Below, piece by piece: positions 1 through 11,964 of a stretch of 64,000 nt of DNA. The position numbers and the translations under genes were made by a program. Within the stretch, counting starts at the first letter, position 1. The number at the start of each line of letters is the position of its first letter. This DNA is from Mauremys mutica (Eukaryota; Chordata; Testudines; Geoemydidae): the NCBI RefSeq assembly GCF_020497125.1, contig NC_059079.1, forward strand, positions 10,373,553 to 10,437,552, in the 5' to 3' direction. The notes under the pieces are model-generated. The model saw only the letters and a program-made list of their open reading frames with translations. It was not told the origin of the DNA and made no database searches.

Positions 1-2281
1 AGTCCACTAACTCAGTGATTTCTCTTCATTTGGATCCCTCACAATGACGCACTTCTGCCTTGAGTCAATGATATAAAATTTATTTTTAGAACTAAAATCC
101 TAGTTCTTCCCTCCTCTGGGTTTTCCAGCACAGTCTACTCTGTGTCTGTCTTAGACTGTAAGAGAGCTGGGGCAGTGACCGACTGTGTCTTAGCGCAAAG
201 CACGCAGTTGGTGCTTAACACAAAACAACAACAGTCATCACTGCACCAGGACATCAGTGGTCTCCAGTTAGAGTGAAGAGATTTCTGCCCTCCCCCACCC
301 AACTGGACAGCATCACACAGTGAGATTTATAATATGGCTTTTTACACCTTTCTTTCAATGGTGTTGTTTGTTGGAAACAGGATAAGGGATCATATGGCCC
401 AGTGATGCCAGAAGTGACAAGTTATTTGACATCTAAGCATCTGGTGAAAAACATCTGACTCCTTGAAATCATAATTTGATTCCCAAAAGAGTTCCCTCAG
501 CCCCTTCTCCTTGCAAGGTAGGCAAACTAAGTTTGTGAAAAAGGGCGAGCCCTTTGGCGATTCCATACCTATACCCAAACAGAAACAAGTGGCTGGCTTA
601 TAGAGTCACTATTTATGGGGTTCTGGCACACTGCTTACTTGGTGTCCCTATATTCAAGCACAATGGGCCAAATTCAGACCTGCTGTAAGCAGAGGCAACT
701 TTGTTGACCTCTGTGAAATTTCATCTGCTTATACAAAATCTGAATTTGACCCAACTATTGGGGGGGGGCGCTATTGGCTGTAGGAGATCCACCACCATTA
801 GTCTTCCCTGCTCAGCAACTTAACACTACCACCCTGGAACTACGTACTTTTAACCTTGTTTCTTTGCTGATGCTGATTTGATCCCTGCAGACCTTCCATC
901 TTCTTCATGAAGAGAGTAAAGTAGTTGGCTGAGCTGCAGGGACTTGGTGGCTCTTTATGGCAGTCCTTTATATTATATTGTATTTTATATACCTAAACAC
1001 ACACACACACCAAATTTAAATTTTTAAACATATTGGGAAGAATTAAAGGCCTTAACACACTTAAATGTACCTCGGTACGATGGGTATGTGTGTGTGTAAA
1101 TATATACACACACACACATTATATTTCATAGGGTTATAAACAGATTTTATCAGCATGAATTTGGGATGGCTGTAATTACATAGTCTTCCCAACAAGTATT
1201 TTATTTGTGCAATTTATCACATGGTGGCCATTACCCTATATGTAGTATATTATCCTCTTATACATATTAGCACTTACATAAGGATTTTAACTCATTCCAC
1301 CTAAATTCCCTCTGTAGTTTTAATTCAATATGATTTTTTTAAATTCTTTTCTTTGTCTTAACTGTTGTGTAGTGTTGGTGTACACTGTTAAATAGTTGCA
1401 GTGTTCCACTCTAGAAGTTTCTGCACTTCAGCATGGTGGATGATGGATAAGTTTTATATATTTTTTTTCCTTTGAAAAGGATACTCTGTGTTAAAGGCAT
1501 CAAGAAAGCAGCTAAGCAAAAGCCACTTCTGAGACAAAAGGAAGTTTTGAGAATATTAGGCGGTGAGAGAAGAGAGCACAGGCTGCCCTATGAATCACTA
1601 AGAAATTAACAGTAAAAGTAATAATGTTGATAAGCATTGATCCTATTGTTCCTGCTGGCATCCAAAAATAGAATTAAACAGGAGAGCAAGATGAGTCACT
1701 GGTTACTATGGAGGAGATATGACATCATGAAATGCTTGTGAAGCTTAGTTCTTTCTCATTTCACCTGCTGGCAGGAGCAAATTAACCCTAGAGTTTAGCT
1801 CTCATTAAAACATTCCAGGTCAAGAGACAGAATTAACCATGTTATTGCTTTCTCATTGCCTAGTATTCTCATTGACCATGAGCCATTGGAACCTACTTGA
1901 GTGAACTCACAATATAATGAAACCCTATTAACTGTAATCAGCTAGTTGCAATATATGTTATATTAGCAACTTGGAGAAAAATTATTCCATGGGAAATGGA
2001 ATACTTTACTGTAAGGCCTTGTCTTTGCTAGGATTTTTTCCTTAACGTTTCCCACTTCATCTAGCATCACTTCAGCTCCAATAGTGATAGTAAAGGTGGG
2101 AGGCCTAGTGTAGGCACAGTGCCAGTGGCGTGCCAGTGTTTCAGCCACCCTGTTTTGTACACTGTTAGACCACACAACCACATGCAGTGCCATCTAGATT
2201 AGTACTCCCAGCATTGCTACCGAGGGTGGACCTGCGCCAGTAGGACATTTTAGAAAAAAAACTTCTAGTATAGACACAGCC
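1..2281. other. No gene recognised
   Basis: AT-rich sequence with only short, unconvincing open frames on both strands. It holds small CA/TG microsatellites near 1003-1014 and 1086-1121. I see no exon-like coding pattern, no RNA gene and no repeat with clear ends. Confidence 0.5.
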
Positions 2282-2284
2282 TAA

Positions 2285-2507
2285 GGCCTGGTCTATGCAA
2301 AAATTACGTCAGTTTAACTATCTTGCTTTGGAGTGTGAAAAATCCACCTCCCTGAGCAACACAGTTAAGCCAACCATTGACCTAGCCACTGCCTCTCAGG
2401 GAGGTGGATTACCTATGCCAACAGGAGAACCCTTCTCATCGGCTTAGGTAGTGTCTACACTTGAAATGCTACAGTGGCGCTGTAGTGGTTAAAGTGCAGA
2501 CAAGCCC
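2285..2507. mobile_element. Harbinger-type MITE, 223 bp
   Basis: The element starts GGCCTGGTCTATGCA and ends TGCAGACAAGCCC, imperfect inverted repeats of the same type as the ends of the full Harbinger element at 36256-41089. It is flanked by TAA on both sides (2282-2284, 2508-2510), the 3-bp TWA target duplication expected for PIF/Harbinger. Internally CCACCTCCCTGAG and CTCAGGGAGGTGG form a smaller palindrome. It has no coding capacity and is inferred to be a non-autonomous derivative. Confidence 0.75.
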
Positions 2508-3392
2508 TAAGGGGTTTTACAAAACATGGTTAGTCAGCAAGTGGGCACAAGGCTTTAAACTCCCTTGTTCCCCTTATTGTTAACTCTGTTTTCTATAACT
2601 GATGCTTTGAATGCCCCTGGGGCAAACTTGTACTACTACAAATAAGAATTAAGTCCTACATTTATATACTGCCTTTCCTTCCAAAGGGTCCAAACACACC
2701 TTACAAACAAAACTCATATAGAGGAAAAAAAGACACTAGACTCACTTCACCCCACCACTCAAATGTAGCCATTTCTGGAGTGAAAAACAGCAACTGATTA
2801 ACATCACTCAGCAACTCTACACAACAATTTAGGTCAAGAAGTGAAAAACCGACTCAGTAAAGGCATTGTTTTGGGTCAGCAGAATGTAATTACCCAACAT
2901 GGAATGAGATCAAGATACTGTGATTAACACTCCCGCTTATAAGGAGTTAAATGATTTTCCTTTTCCTAGCTGCTTTGAGATCACAGCAAGGGATTAGCAG
3001 CCGTTGCCCTATTCAGCCGGTCAAACAATATTTGGGGTTGAAACAGGGCTGCTTGCTTCACAAACATATCTTCCCCTGCTTATCACTGTAAGGATCAGGT
3101 TTCCCTTCTGTGACATTTACAAGCCAGTGCCTGCAAAAGAGAAAAACTACTCAAAGATGTACACTGAAAAAAAGAGGATTAGGTTCACTGTGCCTATGTC
3201 TTACAGATATCTTTTATCTAGCTCAAACATCTTCATATAGAAATACAGACAACTCCATAACATATCTCCTTCCAACTTCCATTTCTTTAGTAGCAAATAA
3301 ATACTGGAAGTTGACTGCGAATAAAATTCAACAGCTCCACTGCACTGTCAGGACTATGCACCAAATGCAAATGATGAAATCATTATTGCTAC

Positions 3393-3511
3393 AATATAAA
3401 CATTAACAGAGAGTCCTGTGGCACCTTATAGACTAACAGACGTATTGGAGCATAAGCTTTCGTGGGTGAATACCCACTTCGTCAGACGCATGTGGTGGAA
3501 ATATAAACATT
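3393..3511 (-). mobile_element. Short retroposon-like repeat (type A, 5'-truncated) with 12-bp TSD
   Basis: The body (3405-3499) is flanked by the 12-bp direct repeat AATATAAACATT (3393-3404 and 3500-3511). Read on the - strand it contains CTGACGA, a 6-bp stem GTGGGT/ACCCAC with loop ATTC, then CGAAAGC, which resembles a hammerhead ribozyme core. The long TSD suggests target-primed reverse transcription rather than cut-and-paste. I suspect the 3' end of a Penelope-like element, because longer copies of such repeats in turtles run into Penelope-type coding sequence as I recall it. No coding sequence is present in this copy. Confidence 0.65.
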
Positions 3512-3687
3512 TGTTTTATTAATAATACACTCAGGTTCTTGAATTAGAATAATTATGTACATGCAAAGAACTTTATATTCCTAGATAAACCGATGTAAGG
3601 AATATATATAGGGATCTGTTAATCCAACACTGAAGTGCAGTTACCACTGGGATGGAATATGACAGCTATTTAAAAGCTCAGAGCAAC

Positions 3688-3919
3688 ATTATACAACATG
3701 CAAACAGTCCTGTGGCACCTTATAGACTAACAGATGTATTGGAGCATGAGCTTTCGTGGGTGAATACCCACTTCGTTGGATGCATGTCCGACGAAGTGGG
3801 TATTCACCCAGGAAAGCTCATGCTCCAATACGTCTGTTAGTCTATAATGTGCCACAGGACTCTTTGCTGCTTTTACAGATCCAGACTAACACGGCTACCC
3901 CTCTAATATTATACAACAT
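3688..3919 (-). mobile_element. Fold-back copy of the type A repeat with 12-bp TSD
   Basis: ATTATACAACAT flanks the insertion at 3688-3699 and 3908-3919. Inside, two roughly 75-bp copies of the repeat (about 3705-3779 and 3786-3860) face each other around TGCATG. A single-copy head of about 45 bp follows on the right, ending in ACGGCTACCCCTCTAAT. The arms are closely similar but not identical. The whole unit, head plus inverted duplicate, lies between one pair of TSDs, so the fold-back was made before or during a single insertion. Confidence 0.75.
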
Positions 3920-4092
3920 AAAAGGACAGTCTCAGTCCAAGTTTATTTCTATCATAAGCAAAATGCCAAAGCAGAAAACACAAAATTCAGGTTAGAGCAT
4001 TTTGTTATGTGGTCTTTTTAGCATTTTGTACAGATCCTAATAAAAGATTTTGGTCTAGCAAGTAACAATAGAAAGGTGATAGTTGATGTGAA

Positions 4093-4275
4093 TCAGCAAT
4101 ATAGATTTCAGAGTGGTAGCCATGTTAGTCTGTATCAGCAAAAAGAACGAGGAGTACTTGTGGCACCTTAGAGACATCCGATGAAGTGGGTTTTAGCCCA
4201 CAAAAGCTTATGCCCAAATAAATTTGTTAGTCACTAAGGTGCCACAAGTACTCCTCATTCTTTCAGCAATATAGA
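4093..4275. mobile_element. Fold-back copy of a related repeat (type B) with 13-bp TSD
   Basis: TCAGCAATATAGA flanks the insertion at 4093-4105 and 4263-4275. The insertion has a head (GGTAGCCATGTTAGTCTGTATC), a left arm beginning AAGAACGAGGAGTACTTG near 4142, and an inverted right arm ending CAAGTACTCCTCATTCTT at 4262. The left arm is shorter: it jumps from TTAGAGAC directly to the hairpin region CCGATGAAGTGGG. This copy belongs to the same family as the repeat split by the Harbinger element at 36226/41250. Confidence 0.7.
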
Positions 4276-4569
4276 GCCTCTACTCAAATTCACAGACATA
4301 GGAGGAAGCAATTCTAGTGATTAGGTTAGAGTAGTCGGCTGGGAGCCAGGCCTCTTCAGTCCTATTTCTAGGAGGTCAGATGTCAGGATAATGACCATGT
4401 TGTAAAGATGGATAGATTCTATTGATTTGCTGCACGATCTTGGACCATTTGTAAAAGAGGGGTAAAAATATCTGCATCACCGGGGTGTTTATGAGGCTTA
4501 AATTAGTTTGTGTGTGTAAGGTGCGGTGTGTGTCCTAAGTAGATGTCCCCTCAAACAGTCCAAATGGGG

Positions 4570-6720
4570 TAATGGCAGCAGTCTTCTCTCTGTCTTCCAG
4601 ATCCAGCACCACCTGGAAATACCCAGAGGTGAGGACTAAAGATTTTGGCCATTCCCAAAAGATCCAGAAACTCTTTGACTTTCGGAAGAAGATACACATC
4701 CTTTTGGGTTACCTGGATCAATCATGTATAATCACAGAACAGACACCTCCATCTTTCTTCGCCACTATCACTCAGGCAAAGCCCATGGACCATCTCTTTC
4801 TTTGTGGATGCCTGGGAAGACCAGATCTTGCACAATGCCAGTTGAATTCCTGGAAGACAGCTAGGGACACCCTCCTGTGTTTCTGTTTTCTCCAGGGGAA
4901 TTCAGTGAGTGACTGTGGTGGTATGTCCAAAATTGGTGTCATCTCTGGAGAAGAAAGGGATCCTTAAGTTTTTCCATTAACTTGACCAGTTTCTGTACCT
5001 GTTCTTCAGTCAGGTCCTCCTGGTCAATCTGTACTGGAACTTCCCCTTGCTGATTACCACTGGTTGAGCCTAGAGATGTCATACCTTCAACCTTGTGGAT
5101 GTATAATACCTGATTTCACTGAGCACGACCTTTCCCACTAGGACTACTGTAGCTGGCAAATAGACCTCAGCAGTGTGAACCCTTGGATGAAGTAGGATGG
5201 TCCATTCACTACCATTTAACACTCTTAGTGGAATCTGTCCACCTTACTTTGGGCCAAAGTATTAGCCACATATACTCCTTTGGGCAAATCTGTTGCATGG
5301 GACCCTTCCATTAGAACAGAGCCCTGTTCCTGCTTTGACAAGGCACAACACTGTCCTTCCAACAGTCTCTCACTAAGTGGTGAAATAATAACAGGCTTCT
5401 TGCTAACCCCCGCAGAAATCCCACTCTCCCCTCCTCATTTTACTGATTTACTTGACATTCAGTCCTGGCTTGGACCAGGGCCATCATTGCCTTCCCATCC
5501 TGAGTGAAGGCAAACCATCTGAAGAGAGGCACGAGTCCAGTTAGTGCTTTGAGGATGTTCATTCCTACAACGCTAGGGATCGGCCTCTCCCCTGGGCTTG
5601 TGGTAATTGCATCCTTGATGACAAACATACTTTTGTTTGGGAAAGCCGGTCCCAACAGCGTTATTGGCACATCAAGGCATCCAAGCACGGGGATTCTTAG
5701 TCCATTACCTGCAGTTAACCTTACAAAATTCACATTCTTCATTGGTGTATACAATCCCAAAAGTGCAGCTGAAATGCGCCTCGCTCATGGTGGTAACCTC
5801 TGAACCTGTGTCCAATAAACAAAAGGGTAGGCACTTTGTCTGTCTCAATTCTACAACCAGACAGTTGCCAAACACTTTCTCCTTAAACTCTCTGTCAGAG
5901 TAATTTCCAGTAAACTTTCTTGCCCAACAGCAGCCATCTGATCTTCCACGGTAGTCAGGCTGTTTTAGATGGAAGAGTCTTGGTTGGAGCCTCTCCTTGA
6001 GAACCCTGGTTCTCCCAAGCTGTATGCCCTAGCTCCTCACAGAAATAACAGATGTATCTTCCCCGTTCATCCATGCAAGAAGTCCACCATTCACTTTGGT
6101 CTTTTGACATGGGAGCTCCCTCCCTCACACTCGCTGCCCTACTGCTCTGTGCTGTTATGAGTTGGAATAACTCCTCCTGTCGTGCGGCCAGGAGTCAGAT
6201 CTGTCTCGCTCAGACTGTCCAGTCTTAGATCCTCCTGGCCACTCTCAGATATGGAGCATGATTTTGGCTATGATAAATTGCTTAACTCAACCTGAACCTC
6301 TGCTGGAACTTGCAAGATCCTCAGGGCTGCTTTGGCAGCAGCTACCCACTCTTCCTCTTTGACAACACCCGGTTTGATGGGATGTCTGGTGAAATCAGGG
6401 ATCAGGTGATTGCAGGGTATATACTATACAGCTGGCTTTGTTGACTGCTTCTCAATAAGGGTTCTAGCCAGGTACATGGCATCTCTCTGCATTTCTAGGG
6501 CCTGTAGCAAGAACATGGCCTGCTCTTGATACCTGGACTCCTGCTCGCTCAGCTCATTCTGGAGCCCTTTTAACTGTTCACATATCTCTTCCATGGTCTT
6601 TACTCAAGTGCCACCACTCCTTACTGAGACTGAGCAACTAGCCAAGACTTACAAGTCTCTACGGACTAAGAGAGGGTCTAGTCCACTCCTATTTGTGATG
6701 CCAAAATGTAACGAGGTTAG
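4570..6720 (-). pseudogene. Decayed Ty3-like retroelement: gag, protease and RT remnants
   Basis: Read on the - strand, pieces appear in retroelement order. At 6594-6424 a 56-codon ATG frame encodes a charged, probably coiled-coil gag-like segment. At 6059-6013 there is a zinc-knuckle-like C-x2-C-x4-H with the last Cys lost. At 5812-5801 there is an aspartic-protease DTGS motif, and an open frame of about 106 codons (5760-5440) continues the domain in a different reading frame. At about 4800-4575 there are RT-like stretches including LDLEDREKTAA. Stops and frame changes separate the pieces, so no functional protein is made. The RT is cut off near 4570. The DTG and RT motifs together support a Ty3/gypsy-like or related LTR element; which lineage is open. 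Confidence 0.65.
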
Positions 6721-7530
6721 GGGCAGAGGTATTTTAAAATGAGACCCTTCCCCCCACTAACTTATCTCAGTGGGACAAGAAAGCAACCTGTCTCTCACCA
6801 TCCCCAGAGTTACCCAGAAGAACAGGCTGGGCATGGTTCCTTGCCTGTGGGAATGGGTGGGACACTAGTAACTCCAGGTGACGTCCTTCTCCCAATCTAC
6901 CCAGCGAGGCTACTATGCAAGCAGGGCCTTGCCTGCTGTGACCTCAGTACACTCTTGGATTGGGTTTAAGGCTGAAATGCAATTACCAAATACCCTCCCC
7001 CTTGAGGGACACCATAGCTGCTCATAAGACCCTGGGACTGAACCTGAACACTGGAGACTATGGTGAAGGAGGATCCAAATTGCCACGCCCTCTCAACACA
7101 GTATGTCCTCTCCAGTTGCTCCTCTTACCTATATCAGGTCCCTCTTTGAGGTGGAGTGCTCCCACCCAATTACTAGATAGGGATATATGAATTATTGGGA
7201 ATCTAACTGGGTAATAGCTTTATCTTGAACTAGACTGTTAGAAAGGGCACACACTAAAAATACCAAATCAAACAAAACATTTGTTTTTCTCAGGAACAGC
7301 CTAAAAATGGGAGAAAATTTATTAACAGGTTTCAAAATATACCAGTTGAAAGGTTTTAAAATACACTAAACTATTTTATATTATATATATATACACACAC
7401 ACACAAAACACTTCAAACAATAACAGTCTGTTAGTGGTGAACCTTGGCTTTTCAGACTGAGTGGCAGAAGAGGTGTGTGGTGAGGATAATGCACCACCCA
7501 CTAGGTTATAATGTCACTCAGAGTTCCACA

Positions 7531-7738
7531 CAGGGGCGGCTCCAGGCCCCAGCACGCCAAGTGCGTGCTTGGGGTGGCAAGCCGCAGGGGGTGCTCTGCC
7601 TGTGGAGGGTCCGCTGGTCCCACAGCTTTGGTGGACCTTCCGCAGGCATGCTGGGACCAGCGGACCCTCTCCTGCAAACCCGCCGGAGGCAGCCTGCCTG
7701 CCGTGCTTGGGGCAGCAAAATCCCTAGAGCCGCCCCTG
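7531..7738. mobile_element. hAT MITE, CAGGGGCGGC family, 208 bp
   Basis: The ends are CAGGGGCGGCTC and GAGCCGCCCCTG, a perfect 12-bp inverted repeat. The perfect 8-bp duplication GTTCCACA lies at 7523-7530 and 7739-7746, diagnostic of hAT-type insertion. The interior is GC-rich and partly palindromic, with no open frame of interest. It is the same family as 63465-63737. Confidence 0.9.
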
Positions 7739-8234
7739 GTTCCACACAAATTAACGCAGCAGTGTCCATACCCCACTTTTTTCTCTTTTTGTGCAAGCCC
7801 CAAATCCTCCCCTACAACAGAGACCCAGGTTCAAAAGGTCACTTGATGATGTTCCCCAGTAGGCTTGTGCAAGAGAGTGAATGCATAGGCTGAGTACTTA
7901 CCGGAGGGAGAAGTGCTCAACTCCCCCACCCCACCCCATCGTTAAGGGTCAACTGCAAAGGAGAAAACAAGAGAAAATAAAAGAAAAACCTGTCCTCATC
8001 TAAGCTCAGGAGACACCTGCCTGCTGCAAGGGGTGGGGGGGCACCTTTGTCCAGGGCTGTGCACTGCTCACGCAGGTATAAGCCTCAGGACTGGACAAGC
8101 CTTCGCAGAACCAGTTGCAGTTACCCCACAGGACTGGCTGCCTTCTCCCTGGACTCAGGGGCTGCCAGGCTAGTGCTAGTCACGGCTCCCTGTATGGCTG
8201 GTCTCAGGGCAGCATGTGGGGGAGGGGTTACTGG

Positions 8235-8357
8235 TAGGGTTGACAAGCCTCCAGGATTGTCCTGGAGTCTCCAGGAATTAAAGATGAATCTTTAATTAAA
8301 AAATATGTCATATGACAAAACCTCCAAGAATACAGACAACCAAAGTTGGCAACCCTA
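8235..8357. mobile_element. hAT MITE, TAGGGTTG family, 123 bp
   Basis: The ends TAGGGTTGACAA and TTGGCAACCCTA are near-perfect inverted repeats. The perfect 8-bp duplication GTTACTGG is at 8227-8234 and 8358-8365. The interior holds the palindromic pieces CCAGGATTGTCCTGG and TTTAATTAAA. Non-autonomous. Confidence 0.88.
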
Positions 8358-8989
8358 GTTACTGGACTCCCACAGATTGGATCACTCCCGACTGCTCCAC
8401 TCACTCTCCTTGGCTGGGATCTCTGTGACTGTCTCACAGTCCTTTACAGCCTGTCTTAGATTCCCCAGGACACCTCTACAGGCCTCCCCACCTCGTCTCT
8501 GGTGCTGTTGTTCTCTTCCCTCCACAGGGTCCGGCCTGACTGGGTCTGACACCTCTTCACGGAAGATTTTCTGCTTTGTGTACCGACAGTCACCCCGCAC
8601 ACCGGCTCTCTCACAGCAGTTTTTATGTCTTTAGGCAGCTCCCCTCCAGCCTCTCACCCAGCTCTTCTGCTCCTGGCTTTTGGACACAACTCCTCACCCC
8701 ACCTGGGGCTGCTCTCGTTGTCTCTTTCCCCCACAATGCACATGGAGATCGAGACTTGAGCGGGCGCTCCCTGACTGGTCAATCAGACTGACCTGGGGTG
8801 CTGGCTACTTCCCATTGGCTCTGGTCTTGGAGGTCTCTGATTGGCCAGAGGCCCTGCCTGTCCCAGGATGCTGACTCCTCCTTGGCCCCTCCCCTCTCTC
8901 TTGGCATGGGGAAAGGGCCAACCAAACAAACTCACAAAGTTTTAGTAAGGGGCCAACTGTCCTCTTACATAAAGCTGTGCCAAATTTTA

Positions 8990-9300
8990 AGCATGTATAG
9001 TTTTTTTTTTGCCGAAAAATGCAGATTCAAGGCAACTGAAATGGTTCACAAATTTGAGCTGATTTTGCTGAATCGTTTCAGTTTTTAAAGAGAGAAAAAA
9101 AATCAGAAACGTCAAAAGAAAATGTTTTGACTTTTCACGTTAAAAGGTTTCATTTTTGGACTGTCCCTAAATTTTATATTAAAAAAAATTAAAAACCTCA
9201 AAAGGAACAAAAAGTTGTCTTTGACGGGAAACAATTTTCTACATTTTTGTTCCACTAAAATTTTTTTTTAAAAAAAAGTCATTTCTAGCAACAGGAGAAT
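8990..9300. repeat. AT-rich TTTTGAA/TTTCA-like degenerate repeat
   Basis: Runs of A and T alternate with degenerate units such as CAAATTTGAG, GTTTCAG, AAAATGTTTTGAC and AAAAGTTGTC. The pattern resembles an interspersed low-complexity repeat seen in reptiles. No ends or target duplication are visible. Confidence 0.4.
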
Positions 9301-9397
9301 TCCCCTTGTGCCCTGCGCCAGCTGGAGGCAGCTCATAATGCATCCCCAAGAATTAATTCACAGTTCCTTTAAATGTGGTATTGTCATTAGGAGCTAA

Positions 9398-9690
9398 GCA
9401 GTGTTGCCAACTCTTGTGATTTTATCACAATATTTGGTGTTTTTCTTGAAATTCCAACTCCTGGACCCACTTTAATATGACAGCATTTCCTCTTTAATTT
9501 AAAAGAAAAGTAGTAAGTTTCTAGCCCTCATGGTTGTGGAGAAAAGCCTGAAAACATGACTCAAATGCACCCAAAAGACTCAATAACCAGAAGGCAGATA
9601 AAAAGACTCCAAATTAATTTACAGTATTTAAATCTCATAAGATTTTGGGGCTTGACAGATGATCTTTCATGTTTGGAGCTGGAGATACTA
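9398..9690. mobile_element. MITE-like repeat beginning CAGTGTTGCCAACTC (degraded)
   Basis: The left end CAGTGTTGCCAACTCTTGTGATTTTATCAC matches in pattern the left part of the repeat at 50413-50701. The right end near 9660-9690 is eroded (TTTGGAGCTGGAG). The CAG start suggests a hAT-type end. No clean target duplication is seen. Confidence 0.45.
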
Positions 9691-9699
9691 ATTCCATAC

Positions 9700-11925
9700 C
9701 AAATTTAATTTTCATAAAAAAGAAAAAACCCGACCACTGTGGCAAAATATAACCATGTGTGCATGCGTGCACACACACGCATCTGATATATTACTTAAGA
9801 GTTTAACTGGTGAAAAACGTATTTATTTATTTACATTCAGATCCCAAACACAACCAAACGGAATTTTCTCAAACATTCAAAAGAAATCCTCGTCTCAGCG
9901 GAGAACAAACAGGCAACGTTTCAGCCGAAAGCACCACTATTTTCCTGTAGTTATAAGCACCTTAAAATAGAGGCTTAGAATCAAAGTGCTTTGTCAACTG
10001 CAGCGTTGCTAGTGCAATGATGTTCAGTAATAGCATAAGAAAAATAAAAAAAGATAATCTGCTGATATTTACTGCAATAATTTCTATTTTAACTACAGGA
10101 TCCAGATGTTAAACCATGAGATATATTATGCTGTAGTTCCAGCTGGTTCTTTTATACTCCTGAGACAGTCCAATAACAGTTCTGAGTTTACTTTTAGGTC
10201 TTTTGTGTGATTATATTGCCCTAGGAGCTTTTTGGGTTGGGAATCTGTCCTTTTGCATGCTATTTTAGGTTCATTCAGCTTTGAGCTGAAGCAATTTCTC
10301 TCTCTCTCTTTCCTATTTAAAAAAGGTGTTTAACAAATCCTTCCCAACATTTATATGCAGGCTTTTTCATTTTTTGAAAAGCAGTATTTTCCTATGCACA
10401 CATTTTCTTTAGAAAATTAGATCCATGCCTTTGAGCCAGCAGGTACTAGCATGAGCTCTGACCTCCATGCAAGCAGCTCTGAGCTTGCTCTTTGAAGGAT
10501 TGAAAAAAGTTTGCCTCTCAGTTCAACTGCATATTCATCACCCTGCAAATAGACAGCATATCAGCATGCTATACTACCATGTGCCCTTAATTCTCTCATC
10601 TGAAACTTGCATATTGGGGGCAAGAATGGGGACAAAAGTGAAGGGCCAAATTCTGCTCCTGCTATCTTCAGCTATATAAGATTTTGACCTAACAAAACCA
10701 GTACAGTTCCACTGCAAAAAGGGGTGGTCAGCAAAGCCTATTGTGGATAGAGCTTTGCCTCATGAGTGATCCTTGTGCCCCATGAGTGGCCTTCAGGGAT
10801 ACAGCTGAGATATGGGGGAGGGGAATAAATCCAGGGGGACTGTGACTTCATAGGTCTACAGTCATTCTCTCCAGGGGGCCAGCAAATTGAGTGTGAGGAA
10901 TAGCATCCTGAGGCTGCGATACCAACCATGGATGTATTGTCTGAACAGACACTATCTTATTATTTAAATACATACTTTCATATTTCATTTTCAAGAAAGA
11001 TTGAGAAGAATCACAATGACATTTGCAAGTTAAAAATAATGTAATAGGGTGTTAGAAGGAATGAGGGGAGACCATATTGTCTAGAAAGCCAACAAACTTT
11101 AACCCAGCCAGAGACCCATCCCAGCAGCCCCTAGTTCCTGGCAGTCCCACCCACAACAAGAACACCTTTTCAATTCCCATTCCCCTCCTCACCCTTCTCT
11201 TTAAATGCACCTATAATCCATCTAGTGCGGTAGGAGAAGCCCATTCCAAAAATAAATTTCAAACCTCAATACCTAGGGTTTTTTGGGAGGTTTTAAACTG
11301 TTTAGTGAGAAGGCTGTAGCTTGCTTAACTGCAGTGTATTTATGAACCAGAGGCAATTTTCAGTAGTTTGGAGCACCCATAACTGCCACTGATATTAGTG
11401 ACAACACTCAGCACCTCTAAATATCAGATTACAAGGTTTTAACCCAGTGTACGCAATCTTGGTTCAAAATGAGGTTGCACAGATATAACTAAGGCCAGAA
11501 TTGGGCTCAGAGTATGTTGCCTATGTGTCTAATTAGCCTGAAAACTAGCACTAATGGATGCTCACAACTGCATGAGTTTCACACAGTGATGCCCACCAGC
11601 TAAGATTGAATATTGACATGAAAAACACTGCTGCGTAACTAAATCACATCTCTAGTGATGTGTTAAGCAATATGAGGCACAAAAGCCACAGACCATATCA
11701 AACTAGCTCATAGCTAGGCTAATGTTTGTGCATGCATATAGGAGGTGAAGGAGGGAGAATTACCATCCTAGCAGGAAATGTGTTTACTACATGGAAAAAC
11801 AATTTGGTTTGCTACAGTATTAGCATTTTCACTCCTGATCCAGCTCTCATGGAAGTCAATAGACATTAATGGACGCTGAATCAGGCTCTCAGTGAGGCCT
11901 ACTGTCTGCAGAGTAATCAGCAATC
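9700..11925. other. No gene recognised
   Basis: AT-rich sequence with scattered short frames only. A small purine-rich stretch and a CT run (about 10295-10311) are present. I see no repeat with definable ends and no exon-like pattern. Confidence 0.4.
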
Positions 11926-11964
11926 TAGGGTGATGGGCTGTCCCGAATTGGGTGGACAGTCCCA

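Larger units (their letters stand above)
6721..8930 (-). other. GC-richer sequence upstream of the gag remnant, possible LTR/5' region
   Basis: This segment lies upstream of the gag-like frame in its orientation. Near 6700-6716 the - strand reads GTTACA followed by TTTTGGCATCAC, reminiscent of an LTR end plus a TGG-starting primer-binding site. Further on there is a GC-rich stretch with CCAAT-like boxes around 8770-8850. Two hAT MITEs (7531, 8235) and a TA/CA microsatellite (7382-7405) interrupt it. I could not find both LTR ends or a second LTR, so the assignment is weak. Confidence 0.3.

Noticed and set aside
4572..4967. 131-codon + frame
   Set aside because: It is antisense to recognisable RT strings on the - strand.
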